Assembly: GCA_013397865.1 (NCBI GenBank)
Contig: VZTI01003153.1
Span: 571,894-635,893 of the forward strand
DNA: 64,000 nucleotides
From: Struthidea cinerea
Lineage: Eukaryota; Chordata; Aves; Passeriformes; Corcoracidae
Reading direction: 5' to 3'
Under the pieces are notes generated by a model that searched no databases, was not told the DNA's origin, and saw nothing but the letters and a program-made list of their open reading frames with translations. Positions 39,201 to 49,582 of this stretch are shown here, one piece after another. The translations under genes were made by a program, and so were the position numbers. The first letter of the stretch is position 1. The number at the start of each line of letters is the position of its first letter.

Positions 39201-42200
39201 TCTGGAGAAAAGCCATTTACACTGGAAAGCAGGTGTCAAGGATGCAAAATAATTAAATGAGAGTTTCCTGAGGGACATTAGAAGGAAATTAAACAGTCTA
39301 TGTAGTACTTCTCAGATAATACCAACTATTTGACCATTCAAAAACTTTCATCTTTGAAAGCACATTTTCTGTTTGCAATTGAAGTTGTATGCATCAAGAA
39401 AAAAACCTGATGTACAAACTGAATCAGGACACCTGTAACATTATCAATTTTGGTAACACTCTAAACCAGAACTGACCTGGGAAATACAGACAGATGATCG
39501 GACTTCTGCAACTTCTCTTCCTTTTCCACACTTTCATATGCTCTTATGTTTAAGATCCCTGCCCATTTGTCAGAAAAAACCGACTACAGAGACAGGTGTA
39601 CATTGCGTCACAAGTAGACACTCAGATCTTTTAAATGAAACAAAATTATTTTCCCCATGATGTTGACAGATGCACCAGCAACACTCAAGTTCTGAGGCCC
39701 AGAAGAGACAGCACACAGCAAGCTGACGACAAAGCCCAGAGCAATTTAAAACTCAAGAATAAATTATTGCCGTTACCCAGAATACCTCAAGGAGTTCAAG
39801 CCTGATGAACATCCTAAATTGTTCTCCATTTCATCCAAGGCAGAAATTCCGTACTGGATCTTTCATAAGTGTACATGTGTCTACTCCCTGCCTGAGTACC
39901 TACTGCGAGCACATAAAGCAGAAACAGTCGGTATTTAACTTTTAAGAGGTCCATCAGTTTACCTGGAGCTTGCACTCTCTACAGAACAGGAGTGAAACAG
40001 ACTCTCTTAAAACAGTTACAAGTAGCGTAACAATAAAACAAAAAAGAGGGAATACAGCAAAACTCACTTTTTTTTCTGCCATCAACAAAACTTAAGAAGT
40101 ACTCTGACTTTCTTTTATCTGTACAAGACCATGGAAAAATACACCCTCCTCATTTTTGCTTTTGCTGTGAAAGAAACTGCCAGCCCTCTTTATTGCATTA
40201 TAGCCAAGCTTTTCACACATGAAACTCTTTTTCCTTCTTCACCAAGTCTGCTTCCAGCTTCATTTTTCTGCTGCTTCCCTTCCACTGCAGGTTAGTTAGA
40301 CTTTGCAAACGTCAGTGGCAAGGCACAGGAGAACACTCTGCCTTCCTAAGTTCTCCCTGGTGAAAACAACTTCCACTAAGAAACAGAGAAAATTACTCTG
40401 CTTTTACATTGTATTAAATCTTTCTATATTAAACTTTACCTTTAGCAACTGAGAGGCAAATGCCCATCAAATAAGCACCAGAATTGGTAAGGCAACATAA
40501 AATCCTTAAGGCTCTTATTAGATCCATATGTCTAACTGACACAAGATGTTTCAAGGACTTGGTTCTTCAGAAATTCAATGACCACTTTGAGTATTACCAA
40601 ACTAAAACATAAACAAAAGACAAAAATGCAGAATCTCAAACTTCTGCCTAAACTGGGTCCAAAAGCAATCAACAGGAAAAACGAAGCTATTCCTATTAAC
40701 AACTGTATTTTTTTCATTACGGCAGTACCTAAATCCCTAATGAAAGGCCAGATGTCACTGCACTAGAAGTCATAAAGAGACTGAACAGGATAAAACAAAG
40801 TTAAGACTTAACAACCCATTTTAGTGAGCACAATAAGACTCAGAGTAAAACCTAAACCCACCATGTTCTAAGGTCATGAAGTGCTAGAAAGTCAAAGGTC
40901 CAAGGACACATTTATTGCTGACAGGTGTACAAAACTTCCTTCTTCCATGCAACTGAAGAACAAGACCCTACTGAGACCTGGTCTTTTCATTTGGCCGTTC
41001 CAATGTTCCCACAATAAAGACTTCCTGAGCAATAGCCATTGAGGGCTACATTCCCACATTTATTGCTACAATTTAGTTATGGACTGCATCACTTCGTTGT
41101 TTCATGTTTATTTCTCTTCTGGGTATCCAATAACGTCAGCTCTTAGAGTACCCTTTTAAAAAACCCTGGTTGCAGATGGAAGACAAACTTTTTTAATAGT
41201 GCAACTTCTTCATGTGGAAGAATGTCAATAATGAAATGTTAGGTTACTTAAACCTGAAAATGTAGATAATTCCAAGGGGTTTTTTTGTGACACTCCTCAT
41301 GGACAGAAAAAAGTTTAGAGACGTGTGACATAAGCAACTAAACACTCTCATCCTGATGATGAAAGGACAATAAACACATTTATTATGTCCAGACACAAAT
41401 AACCAAGATCACTAGCCTAGACCACACGACAGAAACAGAGTGAGATGCAAAGGCACACACACCTTAAACTACTGGGTATAAAACAGGAATTCTGAATCCC
41501 TGAAGCACATTAAGGCCTGAATTCCTAATATGAACACCTGGATTCTTGCACCTACCACCTCTTGTTTTCCATTTGATAACAGTTGTCCTCTAAGTGCCCA
41601 TGAAACACAAAATAGGCAAAGGGACAGGAAAATTGAAGACAAAGAACCTCCAAGCACACTGAAATCTTGGCAGGCAAAATACCTGCGATCATTTTAGAAG
41701 TTTAAGCAGTACCTATTTGAAACAATCTTGAATCCTTCAATGGTATCCATTTTAACATGTTTTCTACAGATTTTTGAACTTAAAAGGATACGGCAGAAGA
41801 GCTCCACAGCGAACAGACAAGATCACCCAGGAAGGCTGAAAAAAACAAAAACCACAAGACATTAAAAACCTTGGTCTACATGAATTACCTTGTAAGTTCA
41901 TGCTATAGCTAGTTTTAATATATGTTTTCCAGCTTTGGAAGTCCGTGTTTCACAGACACTGCACCTAGTCTAGAAAAAAGACTTCATTTATTTGCTAGAG
42001 TTCGCATAAAGACAGCTCAAAGGTTGTGCAGCAACCCCCTTCTCCTTTTACAGTATTTATTAATCCTCTCCCTTTTTGCAGTTCTCCTTGCTTGTAAGAA
42101 AAAATAATTCAGATAATCCCACCCTACACTCACCACCAAGGAGTGAAGAACCAAAACCTTAACACAGACTGAGTTTTCTAAAGACAGAACAGTGCTGGCT

Positions 42201-45200
42201 GCTGAGCAGCGATGGCCTCTACCTGACAGTATTCCGGGACAGAAGGGCTCAAAGGGACACAGGGAGGTGGCAGCAAATGAAGGAGATGTAGGACACTGGT
42301 CCCAATGCAGCAGGTAAGGAAGAATGGGCAAAGAGTGACACCACATTCAGTATGGAATTACTTCTCAAAGACAAGCAAAAGAATATATTGTGGCAACTGT
42401 GTTTGTGGTGTCCCAGTTCTTGCTATTCTCTTTCCCTTATAAGGCATAATACAAAAAATAGCTAAAAACATTTAACTTCTAACTCCTTGATCCTCAGGTT
42501 AAAAAAATAAAAAGAAGGATAATTTCCTTCCTTAAGTTTTTATCTTCCTTTTTCCCTATAACCAGCTACTTTTGCCTCTGACTTCCAGTCCCTTAATACT
42601 TAGTCTGATCTTCTTGATTACAGATCATGCTGTGATGTTTTCAGGTCAAACTAAGTGACATTAGTGAAAGATCTGCTCTCATCTGGCAAATGAGATGGCA
42701 GTTATGAAGCAAATTAAATTATTTGAGTGGCATTAGAAAGCAGGAAGTGCTCTCTACGACATTGATGTCCCTCCTTCTCATGAAAACGGCAGCAGTTTCC
42801 TTGTTTATGAAGTTAAAATTACACCAAAAAACACTTCAGAAAAAGGAACTAAAAATTAACCAGCACACCCACTATAACCATAAGGGTCCCCAGCCAAGCA
42901 CCTTTCATTTTTTAGAATTAATTCACAGTTCTACACCATCAGGTGAACTCTCATGACAAAACCTATCAAAATTCTCTACTGCCACCTGTACCCATATGGA
43001 AAAAATAACCCAAAATCATGTACCCAAAGGTATCAGCAGTGAAATTCTAGTGTTATTTCTTCCAATCTATCTCATTACTTCCAGAGTGACAAGTTCACAT
43101 TTGCAAAGACGAAGCCCATAATTTTTCACTGAAAAAGTACCCCACTACTGCAATGTAGTAACAAAATACTGGTAATTCCAGTGTAAGAAAGAAAAAAAGA
43201 CTAAAAACCCCCTTAAAAAACTAAAACAAAGAAGAAAAAAACCCTAATTTTCTACAAGTTCCTATAGTCCATAATTAGCAAAGTACACATATGTGGAACC
43301 AACAAAATCATTTTGCACCTTGCCAATTATATATGTGTTTAAAAAAACCCCTCAGTAATCTACTACTTATTCTAAATTGAGGTCTTCTGTTGCCAGAAGC
43401 TTTTAAGAACCTTCCCATCAGCAATATTTCTGAAGTAGAGCTAACAGGACATCATCTCAGAGATGACTGAAAGAAAAATCTGAAAAAAAAACCAACAAAG
43501 CAGAAAACTAAAAAATACCCACAACACTGATAGATACAGAGCAACAACAGAAAGGTGAGAACAGAACTGTAATAGAAGTCTGCAAGTGAGGATAAAAGTT
43601 TGTGTAACAAGAAGGTAAGATTTTTAAAGACACGTTTTATTCGGTCATCATCCAAAGATGAATATTTTGTTACAACAACGAAATATCTATGTCAGGACTT
43701 CGACAACATCATGGATGAGTCACTCACCTTTACCACAGGGAGATCAAAAACTTCTCGAGATTCTCCAACTTCTGGATTGTCCCCATCTTCTGAAATAATA
43801 TGTGAGGCCAGTGCATTGTAAGAAACTTCCTTTGCTTTCCCAGCTTTCAGAAGTTGGATAACCTAAAGCCAAAGGAGAACAGGGAGAAGCCAACAATTTT
43901 TAGCAACTTTTATTGGAGAAAGACATTACTGCAAGAAGACACTAACACTGGATGGATGCATTAATATGACCTTCTCTCTTAGCTGTCCTCCTGTAGGTGG
44001 CCAGCACTTTCCTGAACTTGCCAAACATACTACATTTAAAACCTGACTGCCAAGGGTTTACATCTCTTCTATACTTTCATCGTCCCATCTAACATTTACT
44101 TTTCAAAATAACTGATGATGGGATAGGAGTTGGGGAAATGTTAAGGTTCTTCCAAAATATGTATTCCTCAAAAAATATATGAAAACAATTTTCCCTCAGG
44201 CAGGGAAAGAAAGCTCTTCTAAGTGTTTGGTTTTGCATAGGGTAGCTCTGGAAGTGTTTGAATATACTTTAAAGTAAGAGGTTGACTTCTAAGGACTAAG
44301 TGATTTAGTGAAATACAGAAGAAAAAAACAAACACACGTAGGACTCACGATCCCTAAATTTAACTTTAGGAGCTGGAACTGAAGTGCCTCACTCCACTGC
44401 TCTGTCCAGAGAGAATGCAAAACACCTCCCAACCACCAAACCACATCTCACTCCCAGTTTTGCAAGGCCCAAATAGCAGATGCTGCTTTAAGAGTTCAGT
44501 GTTCTCTCAGCTCTGCTGTAGAGATCTGTGGGATGAATCCAGCCCCGTGCCCCAAAAAACAGGACTTTCATTTGAACAGAGAAGGTAACAGAGAAGGTAG
44601 TGGGGTGTAGAGGGGAGGAAGAGAGAAATGTTTTAAAACATTACGGTCTACAGTTCAAAAGTTAAAAATGCCAATTAAGATTATTGTTTCATTTCCATCT
44701 TATTATTCAGAAATAATGATTTAGAACAAAACTGGTGTGATGTTCATCTTCCAAAACCTGCCAGGGACAGATGCCTATCTCTGCAAACCTGCTGGGGACA
44801 TTCCCTTCAAAACAGGATGCTCTACACACAGCAGTGAGCAGCAGAGAGCAAGGCAATGCATTCATCAAACAAAATATTAATTAATTGGTCCTTAAGCAAT
44901 TACTCCCTACCCTGTACACTCACCAGGACAACGAAGCACTGAAAAAGAGACTCTCTCAAAACACAGCATCAGGCTATTTTATAAAGCATTTCTGCCAAGC
45001 GGAAAAACAAGGATAGAAAAATCACCACTCACTGAGGAGGCAATTTTGGCATTTCCTGACTGAAGTACCTGACTTTAAAACTCAATTTAAAAAAACAAAA
45101 ATCAACTTTTTTTTTCCTGCAATGGATGGATATTACAAAAAAAATTACCCTAAAATAACCAAGAAAATTGATTGTGAGTTTGCTGTTCTTGTCATCATAG

Positions 45201-48200
45201 CCAGAAACAGGAGTGAATGTTTCCATTTTGCACACCAATCCCCTAAATCATAATACACCTTCCTGTATGAAATCCAGTTAACCGTAAAGAAACACAGGAT
45301 GCTATCATTCCAGTGGGAGAAGCTAAATCCACTTTTGAAGCGCTTTTGAAAACAGAAGGTATTTAAGAACAGTCTCAGCACACAAGCTCCTTGTCTCACA
45401 CAGCTCTCCCTGAGTTACAATCCCATTCAACTGCTCATTTAGGGGAAGGCTAAAAAAAGGAGTGAACGTCATGAAAACTGAGAACCCAAATCTGACAGCA
45501 TTAGAAAGAAGCTATAAATAATGTGCTAAAACTATGATTTTTTTAGTATCAAAACAATGTTGCACTAAAGAACTTGTGCAAAGCATCTGCTTATACAAAA
45601 AGTTACACTGGTTTCATGTAGTAGTTTAAACACTAAAAATATGATACATAATAATTCATTTGATTATTTCATGTATCATGAAAAAGATTCTTCCTAATTT
45701 AGCTTATGTCAACTTCAAAAACTCCTCTCAGAATACACAACTTCTTCAGATTAAGTAGTGCCTGGACTGAAAAGCTGTACTGGCACAATTAAAGAACTCA
45801 CTTATACTGGTATCAGCCATATATCTGTAACTAGAAAATGAAATGCTGAACAGCCTTAATATGAACACTGTAAAAATCCTGAATTTTAGGTATTGGTTTA
45901 TACCCATTAAATGAAATTTCTTTTTGGAAGGAGGGAATAAAAATTTTATCATGCTCTCTCCCACTAAAACCTGTGTTGGAAGAAACAAGAGGAAGAGTTC
46001 AAAAGTAAGAAGTAAGAAAATGGGCATAAAAAAATAAATTAAATGAGATAACCAAAACCCATACATCCTGTTCAAAGACCTTGTGCTGCATTGCATTACT
46101 TTTTATCTCTTTCTGAAGGAAATATTGATTTTAACTGGTGTTTCCAAAGCACAATGGTTTGGGTTTCTATGTTTGAGGAAAGCAGGAAGAGCATTTATTA
46201 AAAGAAAAGGAGTAGCTGACATCTACTCATCAGCCTCAGCAAGGTGTGAGCAGCAAAGTGCACCCAATGGAATGGAATGGAATGGAATGGAATGGAATGG
46301 AATGGATTTAAAGTTGAGAGCCAGCCTAATTCTCCATCATTTGCCACAGAACATCTAGGCACAATTCCAGACTTTTGCTTCCCTTCCAATTTATGCTGTA
46401 TATGCTTTAATAGGCAGTGGGTATGCAGTTATTCACCTGAATAAATTACTTTTTTTCCCCTTACTCTTGGATTTGTTTTGATTAGTGTGCTCACTTGCGC
46501 TAGGCCCGTTTTAATATTTACTACGGTAACTGGTTTTCTGTGAAACCATTTGGAAATTTAAGCTGATCAAAGTGTGCTCCTCCCCAGAAGATGAAGGAGG
46601 AAACTTCTTAGCAAAAAATCAAGCTGGCATCCACTTGTATATGAAGTAGTAAAAAGTGCCAAATATATTTGTAATTTTCATATCAGTAATGGGACAAATT
46701 TCACTCTAAGAATGGTTTGGGTTTGATTTACAATTCCTGCGTTCTGTCTTGGCTCAAAACACACCTGATAAATACTCCTTGTACCCAGGTTCCCCAGGGT
46801 ACCACAGAGGACACCCAGTGGGTGTCCAAGTCTCAGCAAGGATAAGAGTTAATTTATTCTCAGTAGCTGCTACAGTTCTGTGTTCTGGATTCAGAATGGG
46901 ATAATGCTGATAACATGCTGATGTTTTGGTTTTTGCTAAGTCCTGTTAACCCTAAATCAAGGACTCTTTTTTTGTGTCTCATGCTCTGCCAGTGAGGAGG
47001 TACAAAAAAGGCTGGGAAGGAGCACAGCCTGGGCAGGTGACCCAAAGTGGCCAAAGGGATATTCCACACCAAAGCATGTAATGCCCAGGATATAAACTGG
47101 GGGCGTCACCCACAAAAAAAAGACTGATCTGGGCTCAGGAATGAAGTCTGGCATCAGTCAGCGGATGGTGAGCAATTCTATCGTGCATCCCTTGCTTACG
47201 GTTTTCTTTCTTTCCCTTTTTCTTACAATTATTATTTACCATTACCATCATATTTACCTGGTTTTCAATTATTAAACCATTTTTATATCTCAACCTACAA
47301 GTTTAATTTTTGATTCTCCTCCCCATTCCACTGGGTAGGGGTGGGGGGTGAGAGAGCAGCTGTGTTGTGCTTAGTTACCAGCTGGGCTTAAGCCAGCACA
47401 CAGGGTTCTCCCAGGAGCTGGCCCTGAGCTGAGCTGAGCCGAGCTCAGCCCAGCCCAGCCCAGCCCAGCTCTGCCACCCAACCCAAGCAGAGGAGGATCC
47501 AATGCACTGAGCATGGAGCAAATCAAAGCCCTACGACAATGACTCTGACTGCAAAGAAGAATAAAACTTAACATGAGAAAGAAAACCAGCTAAAGAGAAT
47601 GCCTGTCTACTTGCTCTATGGGAAAGCTGCTCATTGTCCTCCTATGTCAACACACAAGTAAGTACAGGCCTTTCAGGACACTAATTCTATGACAAATTAT
47701 TTACAAGAGTCCTACAGGATTTTTGCACTCGTCCTCATACACATAATAATAATATTGCTGCTGTAGAGTTCTTTTGCAAGTCTGGGAATTTGCTGAGTGC
47801 TAAGCCACTGTCAAAAATGTTACATCTAAAGACCTAAATTTTGTATCTAAAGACCTGTCTAAAAGAAGTTTTCATCCTGATCTTTAACTGTATTCATCCT
47901 AGACTGCTTTTCTTTCAGCACAATAGGAATGAAAACCATCTGAACAGGCCAGTGCCTGTGTCTCCAGGTCACTTATAGGCAGGCATACAGGGTTCAGTGA
48001 GCGCCACCACACGAAGCTAAAGGAACCCAAAGCTGAACTAAGACTTAACTGCAGCAAATACCGGACAGGCAAAGACTTTAACTTTAGTGTGAAGCATGCT
48101 TGCAGAAAGCTGCCGTCCTAAAGCTCGGTACCGTGCACTTCAAGCACCTGTCTAGTCGGACACACCACAGAAACTTTGTTTGAACCACCTTCGCCCACCA

Positions 48201-48938
48201 CGGGTGCTATTCACTGCAAGGCCACCTGCATTACCCAGGGCGCTGCCCCAGGGCACGGCGGGAGGGCTGGCCGGCCCTTGGCCTAAACCACACCAGCACC
48301 ACACCGGGCGGTCCCGGGGCGGTACCAGGGCCGTGCCAAGGCGGGAAGGTCACTGTGGGAGGGAAGAGCCAGTCCGTCCCCCCATGACGAACCTTCCCCA
48401 TGGCCTGTCCCTGTGTCTCCGTACGGAACCGGGCACAAGGGAGGGGCCGGGCCTGCGGAGCGCTCGGGTCGGAGGAGCGGCGGCCGCTGCCCCCGCTGCC
48501 CGCCCGGCCCGGCCCGGCCCGGCACAGGAAGTCCCTCCGCCCGCTCCTCCTCCGCTCAGGCGGCTCCGGCGGGGCCNNNNNNNNNNNNNNNNNNNNNNNN
48601 NNNNNNNNNNNNNNNNNNNNNNNNNNNNNNNNNNNNNNNNNNNNNNNNNNNNNNNNNNNNNNNNNNNNNNNNNNNNNNNNNNNNNNNNNNNNNNNNNNNN
48701 NNNNNNNNNNNNNNNNNNNNNNCCCCGTGAGACGGCGCGAGCCTCGAGCCCGCGCGTGGTAGCCGGACGATTCCACAGTACCCCCCCACCGGGAGGGGGG
48801 GGGAGACGAAGGGGAAGGCGGGAATGATCTGAAGGGATGATCCGGTACCTTGGGGTCGATGTCTCCCACCACGAAGAACTTGACGTCTTTGAACATCTCC
48901 TCCGGGACTTTCAGCTCCTCCTCGTCGTCCGCCAACAT
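18170..48938 (-). CDS. PAXIP1: PAX-interacting protein 1 (PTIP), complete 20-exon coding region
   Basis: Nuclear scaffold with six BRCT domains. In known vertebrates it is a subunit of the KMT2C/KMT2D H3K4 methyltransferase complexes and works in DNA-damage signalling and class-switch recombination by binding phosphoproteins such as 53BP1. Twenty exons with GT/AG boundaries join into 3219 nt (1072 residues plus stop; human protein 1069). Approximate plan: BRCT1 10-95 (PSWVILSV, W78), BRCT2 96-185 (TPDWVLD, W168), 13-Glu tract 192-204, glutamine-rich region about 380-595, BRCT3 605-690 (W680), BRCT4 700-790 (W775), basic SSKRAR 848-853 (possible nuclear signal), BRCT5 865-950 (W932), BRCT6 970-1060 (Phe1054 in the usual Trp place, as in human). 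The start ATG has A at -3. The N-terminus ([16 protein letters not shown]) is more acidic than human, and the protein ends SYPFV rather than SYKFN. No frameshift or internal stop was seen. Exon boundaries come from reading the sequence, not from transcripts. Confidence 0.97.
18535..19129 (+). mobile_element. Solo LTR of an avian endogenous retrovirus (copy A), in PAXIP1 intron 19
   Basis: Begins TGCCCTGGTTTCC and ends TTAAACCACAGAACA, as expected for a known avian ERVL-type LTR. Inside are GCTGGTACAGGGCTGTGTTT, TGATGTTTTAGTTGTTG, a TATA-like TACATAAA (18795-18802) and a polyadenylation-like ATTAAA (19016-19021), in that order on the plus strand. No internal retroviral genes adjoin it, so it is a solo LTR. 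It lies antisense to PAXIP1. I saw no clear target-site duplication, so the ends are approximate. Confidence 0.85.
19395..19470 (-). CDS. PAXIP1: PAXIP1 coding exon 19 (residues 1023-1048)
   Basis: Encodes [20 protein letters not shown] and FARGI in BRCT6. Acceptor CTTTAG|AGT, donor ATAG|GTATGT. Confidence 0.96.
19554..19688 (-). CDS. PAXIP1: PAXIP1 coding exon 18 (residues 978-1022)
   Basis: Encodes [40 protein letters not shown] and HKQNK, the start of BRCT6. Acceptor TTTTAG|GGA. The donor AATAAA|GTGTGT is less canonical than others, but it keeps phase and aligns with human HKQNS. Confidence 0.94.
20851..20951 (-). CDS. PAXIP1: PAXIP1 coding exon 17 (residues 944-977)
   Basis: Encodes [20 protein letters not shown] and [14 protein letters not shown] between BRCT5 and BRCT6. 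Acceptor TTTCAG|ATGAG, donor AAG|GTATGC. Confidence 0.96.
22487..22655 (-). CDS. PAXIP1: PAXIP1 coding exon 16 (residues 888-944)
   Basis: Encodes [55 protein letters not shown], the core of BRCT5 with its signature tryptophan and the K-x-T-R-T-x-K segment typical of phosphate-binding BRCT pairs. Acceptor TTTCAG|AAA, donor GTTG|GTAAGT. Confidence 0.97.
24804..24906 (-). CDS. PAXIP1: PAXIP1 coding exon 15 (residues 853-887)
   Basis: Encodes [34 protein letters not shown], the start of BRCT5. Acceptor TTGTAG|GATT, donor AAG|GTGACT. BRCT5-6 of this family bind phosphoserine partners. Confidence 0.96.
25298..25365 (-). CDS. PAXIP1: PAXIP1 coding exon 14 (residues 831-853)
   Basis: Encodes [20 protein letters not shown] and RA-R, a variable linker ending in a basic cluster that may be part of a nuclear import signal. 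Acceptor TTTCAG|GGT, donor GCAAG|GTAAGA, phase 2. Confidence 0.93.
27799..27842 (-). CDS. PAXIP1: PAXIP1 coding exon 13, 44 nt (residues 816-830)
   Basis: A small exon encoding [15 protein letters not shown] between BRCT4 and BRCT5. Acceptor CCTAG|ATGC, donor ATG|GTATGT. Recognised by homology and phase. Confidence 0.94.
27975..28159 (-). CDS. PAXIP1: PAXIP1 coding exon 12 (residues 754-816)
   Basis: Encodes [37 protein letters not shown] and SQHLVLNLL, the rest of BRCT4. Acceptor CCAAG|GGCC, with a weak pyrimidine tract; donor CTGG|GTAAGA. The exon is markedly richer in G+C than its introns. Confidence 0.95.
28712..28833 (-). CDS. PAXIP1: PAXIP1 coding exon 11 (residues 714-754)
   Basis: Encodes [30 protein letters not shown] and [10 protein letters not shown], the first part of BRCT4. 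Acceptor CTGCAG|ATA, donor AAAGA|GTAAGT, phase 2. Identical or nearly so to human. Confidence 0.96.
30185..30322 (-). CDS. PAXIP1: PAXIP1 coding exon 10 (residues 668-713)
   Basis: Encodes the end of BRCT3 ([20 protein letters not shown]) and the linker [20 protein letters not shown] with final SQH. Acceptor CCTAG|GCT, donor CAT|GTAAGA. Confidence 0.96.
30690..30785 (-). CDS. PAXIP1: PAXIP1 coding exon 9 (residues 636-667)
   Basis: Encodes [20 protein letters not shown] and [12 protein letters not shown] in BRCT3. Acceptor TACCAG|ATC, donor CAG|GTAAGC. It contains the BRCT glycine pair (HGG) and the conserved CTHL. Confidence 0.96.
31738..31832 (-). CDS. PAXIP1: PAXIP1 coding exon 8 (residues 604-635)
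   Basis: Encodes [20 protein letters not shown] and [11 protein letters not shown], the start of BRCT3. Acceptor TTTCAG|TTCC, donor CGG|GTAAGA. The phase matches the odd phase-1 donor of exon 7, which supports that junction. Confidence 0.96.
32616..33333 (-). CDS. PAXIP1: PAXIP1 coding exon 7, glutamine-rich (residues 365-604)
   Basis: Opens with [20 protein letters not shown] and [12 protein letters not shown], then about 200 residues dominated by Gln with His, Leu, Pro and Phe, and ends FGHDPAVE. The Gln codons are interrupted CAG/CAA mixtures; the longest pure Gln runs are only about six or seven. Acceptor TTCTAG|ATA, donor GAGA|GTTAGT, phase 1. Reading on into intron 7 meets a stop two codons later. 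Repeat length may differ between individuals or be misassembled. Confidence 0.95.
36146..36790 (-). CDS. PAXIP1: PAXIP1 coding exon 6 (residues 150-364)
   Basis: Encodes the end of BRCT2 ([18 protein letters not shown]), HPRLIIY, thirteen consecutive Glu from mixed GAG/GAA codons, a Ser-rich low-complexity stretch, [19 protein letters not shown], and a conserved linker ([26 protein letters not shown]). Acceptor CCCCAG|GAA after an eight-C run, donor CAT|GTAAGT. It is one of the two large exons. Confidence 0.97.
38688..38801 (-). CDS. PAXIP1: PAXIP1 coding exon 5 (residues 112-149)
   Basis: Encodes [20 protein letters not shown] through LIVPEPKG, the first half of BRCT2. Acceptor TTTTAG|GTT, donor GGG|GTAAGA. 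The human counterpart differs at only a few positions. Confidence 0.96.
39158..39221 (-). CDS. PAXIP1: PAXIP1 coding exon 4, 64 nt (residues 90-111)
   Basis: Completes Pro90 and encodes [21 protein letters not shown] at the BRCT1/BRCT2 boundary. Acceptor TTCCAG|TGTAAA, donor CAG|GTAAGA. Only one difference (Ile to Val) from the human segment. Confidence 0.96.
41792..41835 (-). CDS. PAXIP1: PAXIP1 coding exon 3, 44 nt (residues 76-90)
   Basis: A very short exon encoding [14 protein letters not shown] plus two bases of Pro90. It contains the BRCT1 signature tryptophan. Acceptor TTTCAG|CCT, donor CTGCC|GTATCC. It is too short to appear as an open reading frame and was found by homology to the human protein. 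Confidence 0.94.
43728..43862 (-). CDS. PAXIP1: PAXIP1 coding exon 2 (residues 31-75)
   Basis: Encodes [20 protein letters not shown] and on to VFDLPVVK, almost identical to human BRCT1. Acceptor CTTTAG|GTT, donor AAG|GTGAGT, both phase 0. It is separated from exon 1 by the 5-kb intron 1, which contains the assembly gap and an LTR. Confidence 0.96.
46266..46305. repeat. (AATGG)8 pentamer repeat in PAXIP1 intron 1
   Basis: Eight perfect AATGG units in a row. The same pentamer, GGAAT, makes up human satellites II/III, but a 40-bp run here is a simple microsatellite. Confidence 0.97.
46823..47402 (+). mobile_element. Diverged solo LTR, same family (copy B), in PAXIP1 intron 1
   Basis: Same order of landmarks as copy A: TGTCCAAGTCTCAGC start, AGTAGCTGCTACAGTTCTGT, CATGCTGATGTTTTGGTT, GGATATTCCACACC, TATAAA (47091-47096), GGTGAGCAATTCTATCGTGC, ATTAAA (47271-47276), and an end at GGGCTTAAGCCAGCACA. 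It is clearly more diverged than copies A and C, so it is older or of another subfamily. It is antisense to PAXIP1 and has no internal genes. Confidence 0.82.
47425..47470. repeat. GAGCT/CAGCC imperfect pentamer repeat after LTR copy B
   Basis: GAGCTGAGCTGAGCC changes to CAGCCCAGCCCAGCCCAGC within 46 bp, two related pentamer blocks in one phase. It lies just beyond the LTR end in intron 1. Confidence 0.85.
48577..48722. other. Assembly gap (146 N) in intron 1 of PAXIP1
   Basis: A run of N in the most GC-rich part of the CpG island, 126 nt inside intron 1 from the exon 1 donor. It does not touch coding sequence as annotated. Open frames running through it are artefacts. Confidence 0.99.
48849..48938 (-). 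CDS. PAXIP1: PAXIP1 coding exon 1 (residues 1-30)
   Basis: Encodes the start Met, an acidic leader, and [21 protein letters not shown], the beginning of BRCT1. Donor is AAG|GTACCG, phase 0. The initiator context is GGGACCATGT, with A at -3 but T at +4. A downstream in-frame Met (residue 15) exists, but starting there would remove the conserved VPEE, so the first ATG is preferred. Confidence 0.93.
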
Positions 48939-49582
48939 GGTCCCGGCCGGCAGCAGCGGGCGCTCCCCCCCTGCCCGCTATTCCCCCGCGCTCACTGTGG
49001 AAAAACCGCCGGGGCCCGGGTCTCTCCCGTCCCCCTCCCCCCGCAGAGCCGCCGAACCGCGCGAGCAAGGCGCGCGCTGCGGGACACACCATCCCCCTCC
49101 GGGACGTAGGGGGGGTGGAAGGGGGAGGGGAGAGCCGCCCCCACAAGGCGGCTCCCCCGCCGGAGCAGCCACCACCGCTTCTGCAGGGCCGCGCCTGCTT
49201 CTGATCTACAGGCGCTATCCCTGGTCCTTCCTCTCTCTCCGAACCGGACCGGCAGAGAGCATCCGGGTCCGGAGCTCCCCCCGCGCGGGATGCAATGGAC
49301 TCGCCCCGAACGACAGAGGCGGGCAGCGGGGATACCTGGCCCCGCCCATTGGCGAGGGGGGAGGGAAGGCAACCGCCTCCGGCCACGCCCCCCGGTCGCA
49401 CAAGCCACGCCCCAAGCAGGCCCGCCCGCGGGCAGGCCCCGCCCCCTGGCCCCGCTGTGGGGGACGCGGGCGATGGCGGCGGGGTCCCTCAGTCGCCACC
49501 GCCGGCCAACAGTTCTGGTGTGTATTCCAACATCCAACTCATCAGTGAGCGTACTGACTACTCCCGAAATCGGCGCATACAA

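Larger units (their letters stand above)
48180..49560. promoter_or_regulatory. CpG-rich promoter region of PAXIP1
   Basis: A block very rich in G+C and CpG surrounds exon 1, in contrast with the AT-rich flanks. Upstream of the PAXIP1 start it has GC boxes (CCCCGCCC near 49340, CCACGCCCC near 49405, GCCCCGCCCC near 49437), an inverted CCAAT motif (ATTGG near 49349) and an ATGGCGGC motif at 49473 resembling a YY1 site. No TATA box was seen. This is the expected design of a housekeeping promoter, and such islands often fire in both directions. The exact start site is not visible. Confidence 0.75.

Noticed and set aside
46198..46389. Minus-strand frame with FHSIP repeats
   Set aside because: It is the AATGG microsatellite read in translation.
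48231..49582. Long frames crossing or flanking the N gap on both strands
   Set aside because: They arise from stop-poor CpG-island sequence and unknown bases. Only the first 90 nt of one (48849-48938) is real coding sequence.
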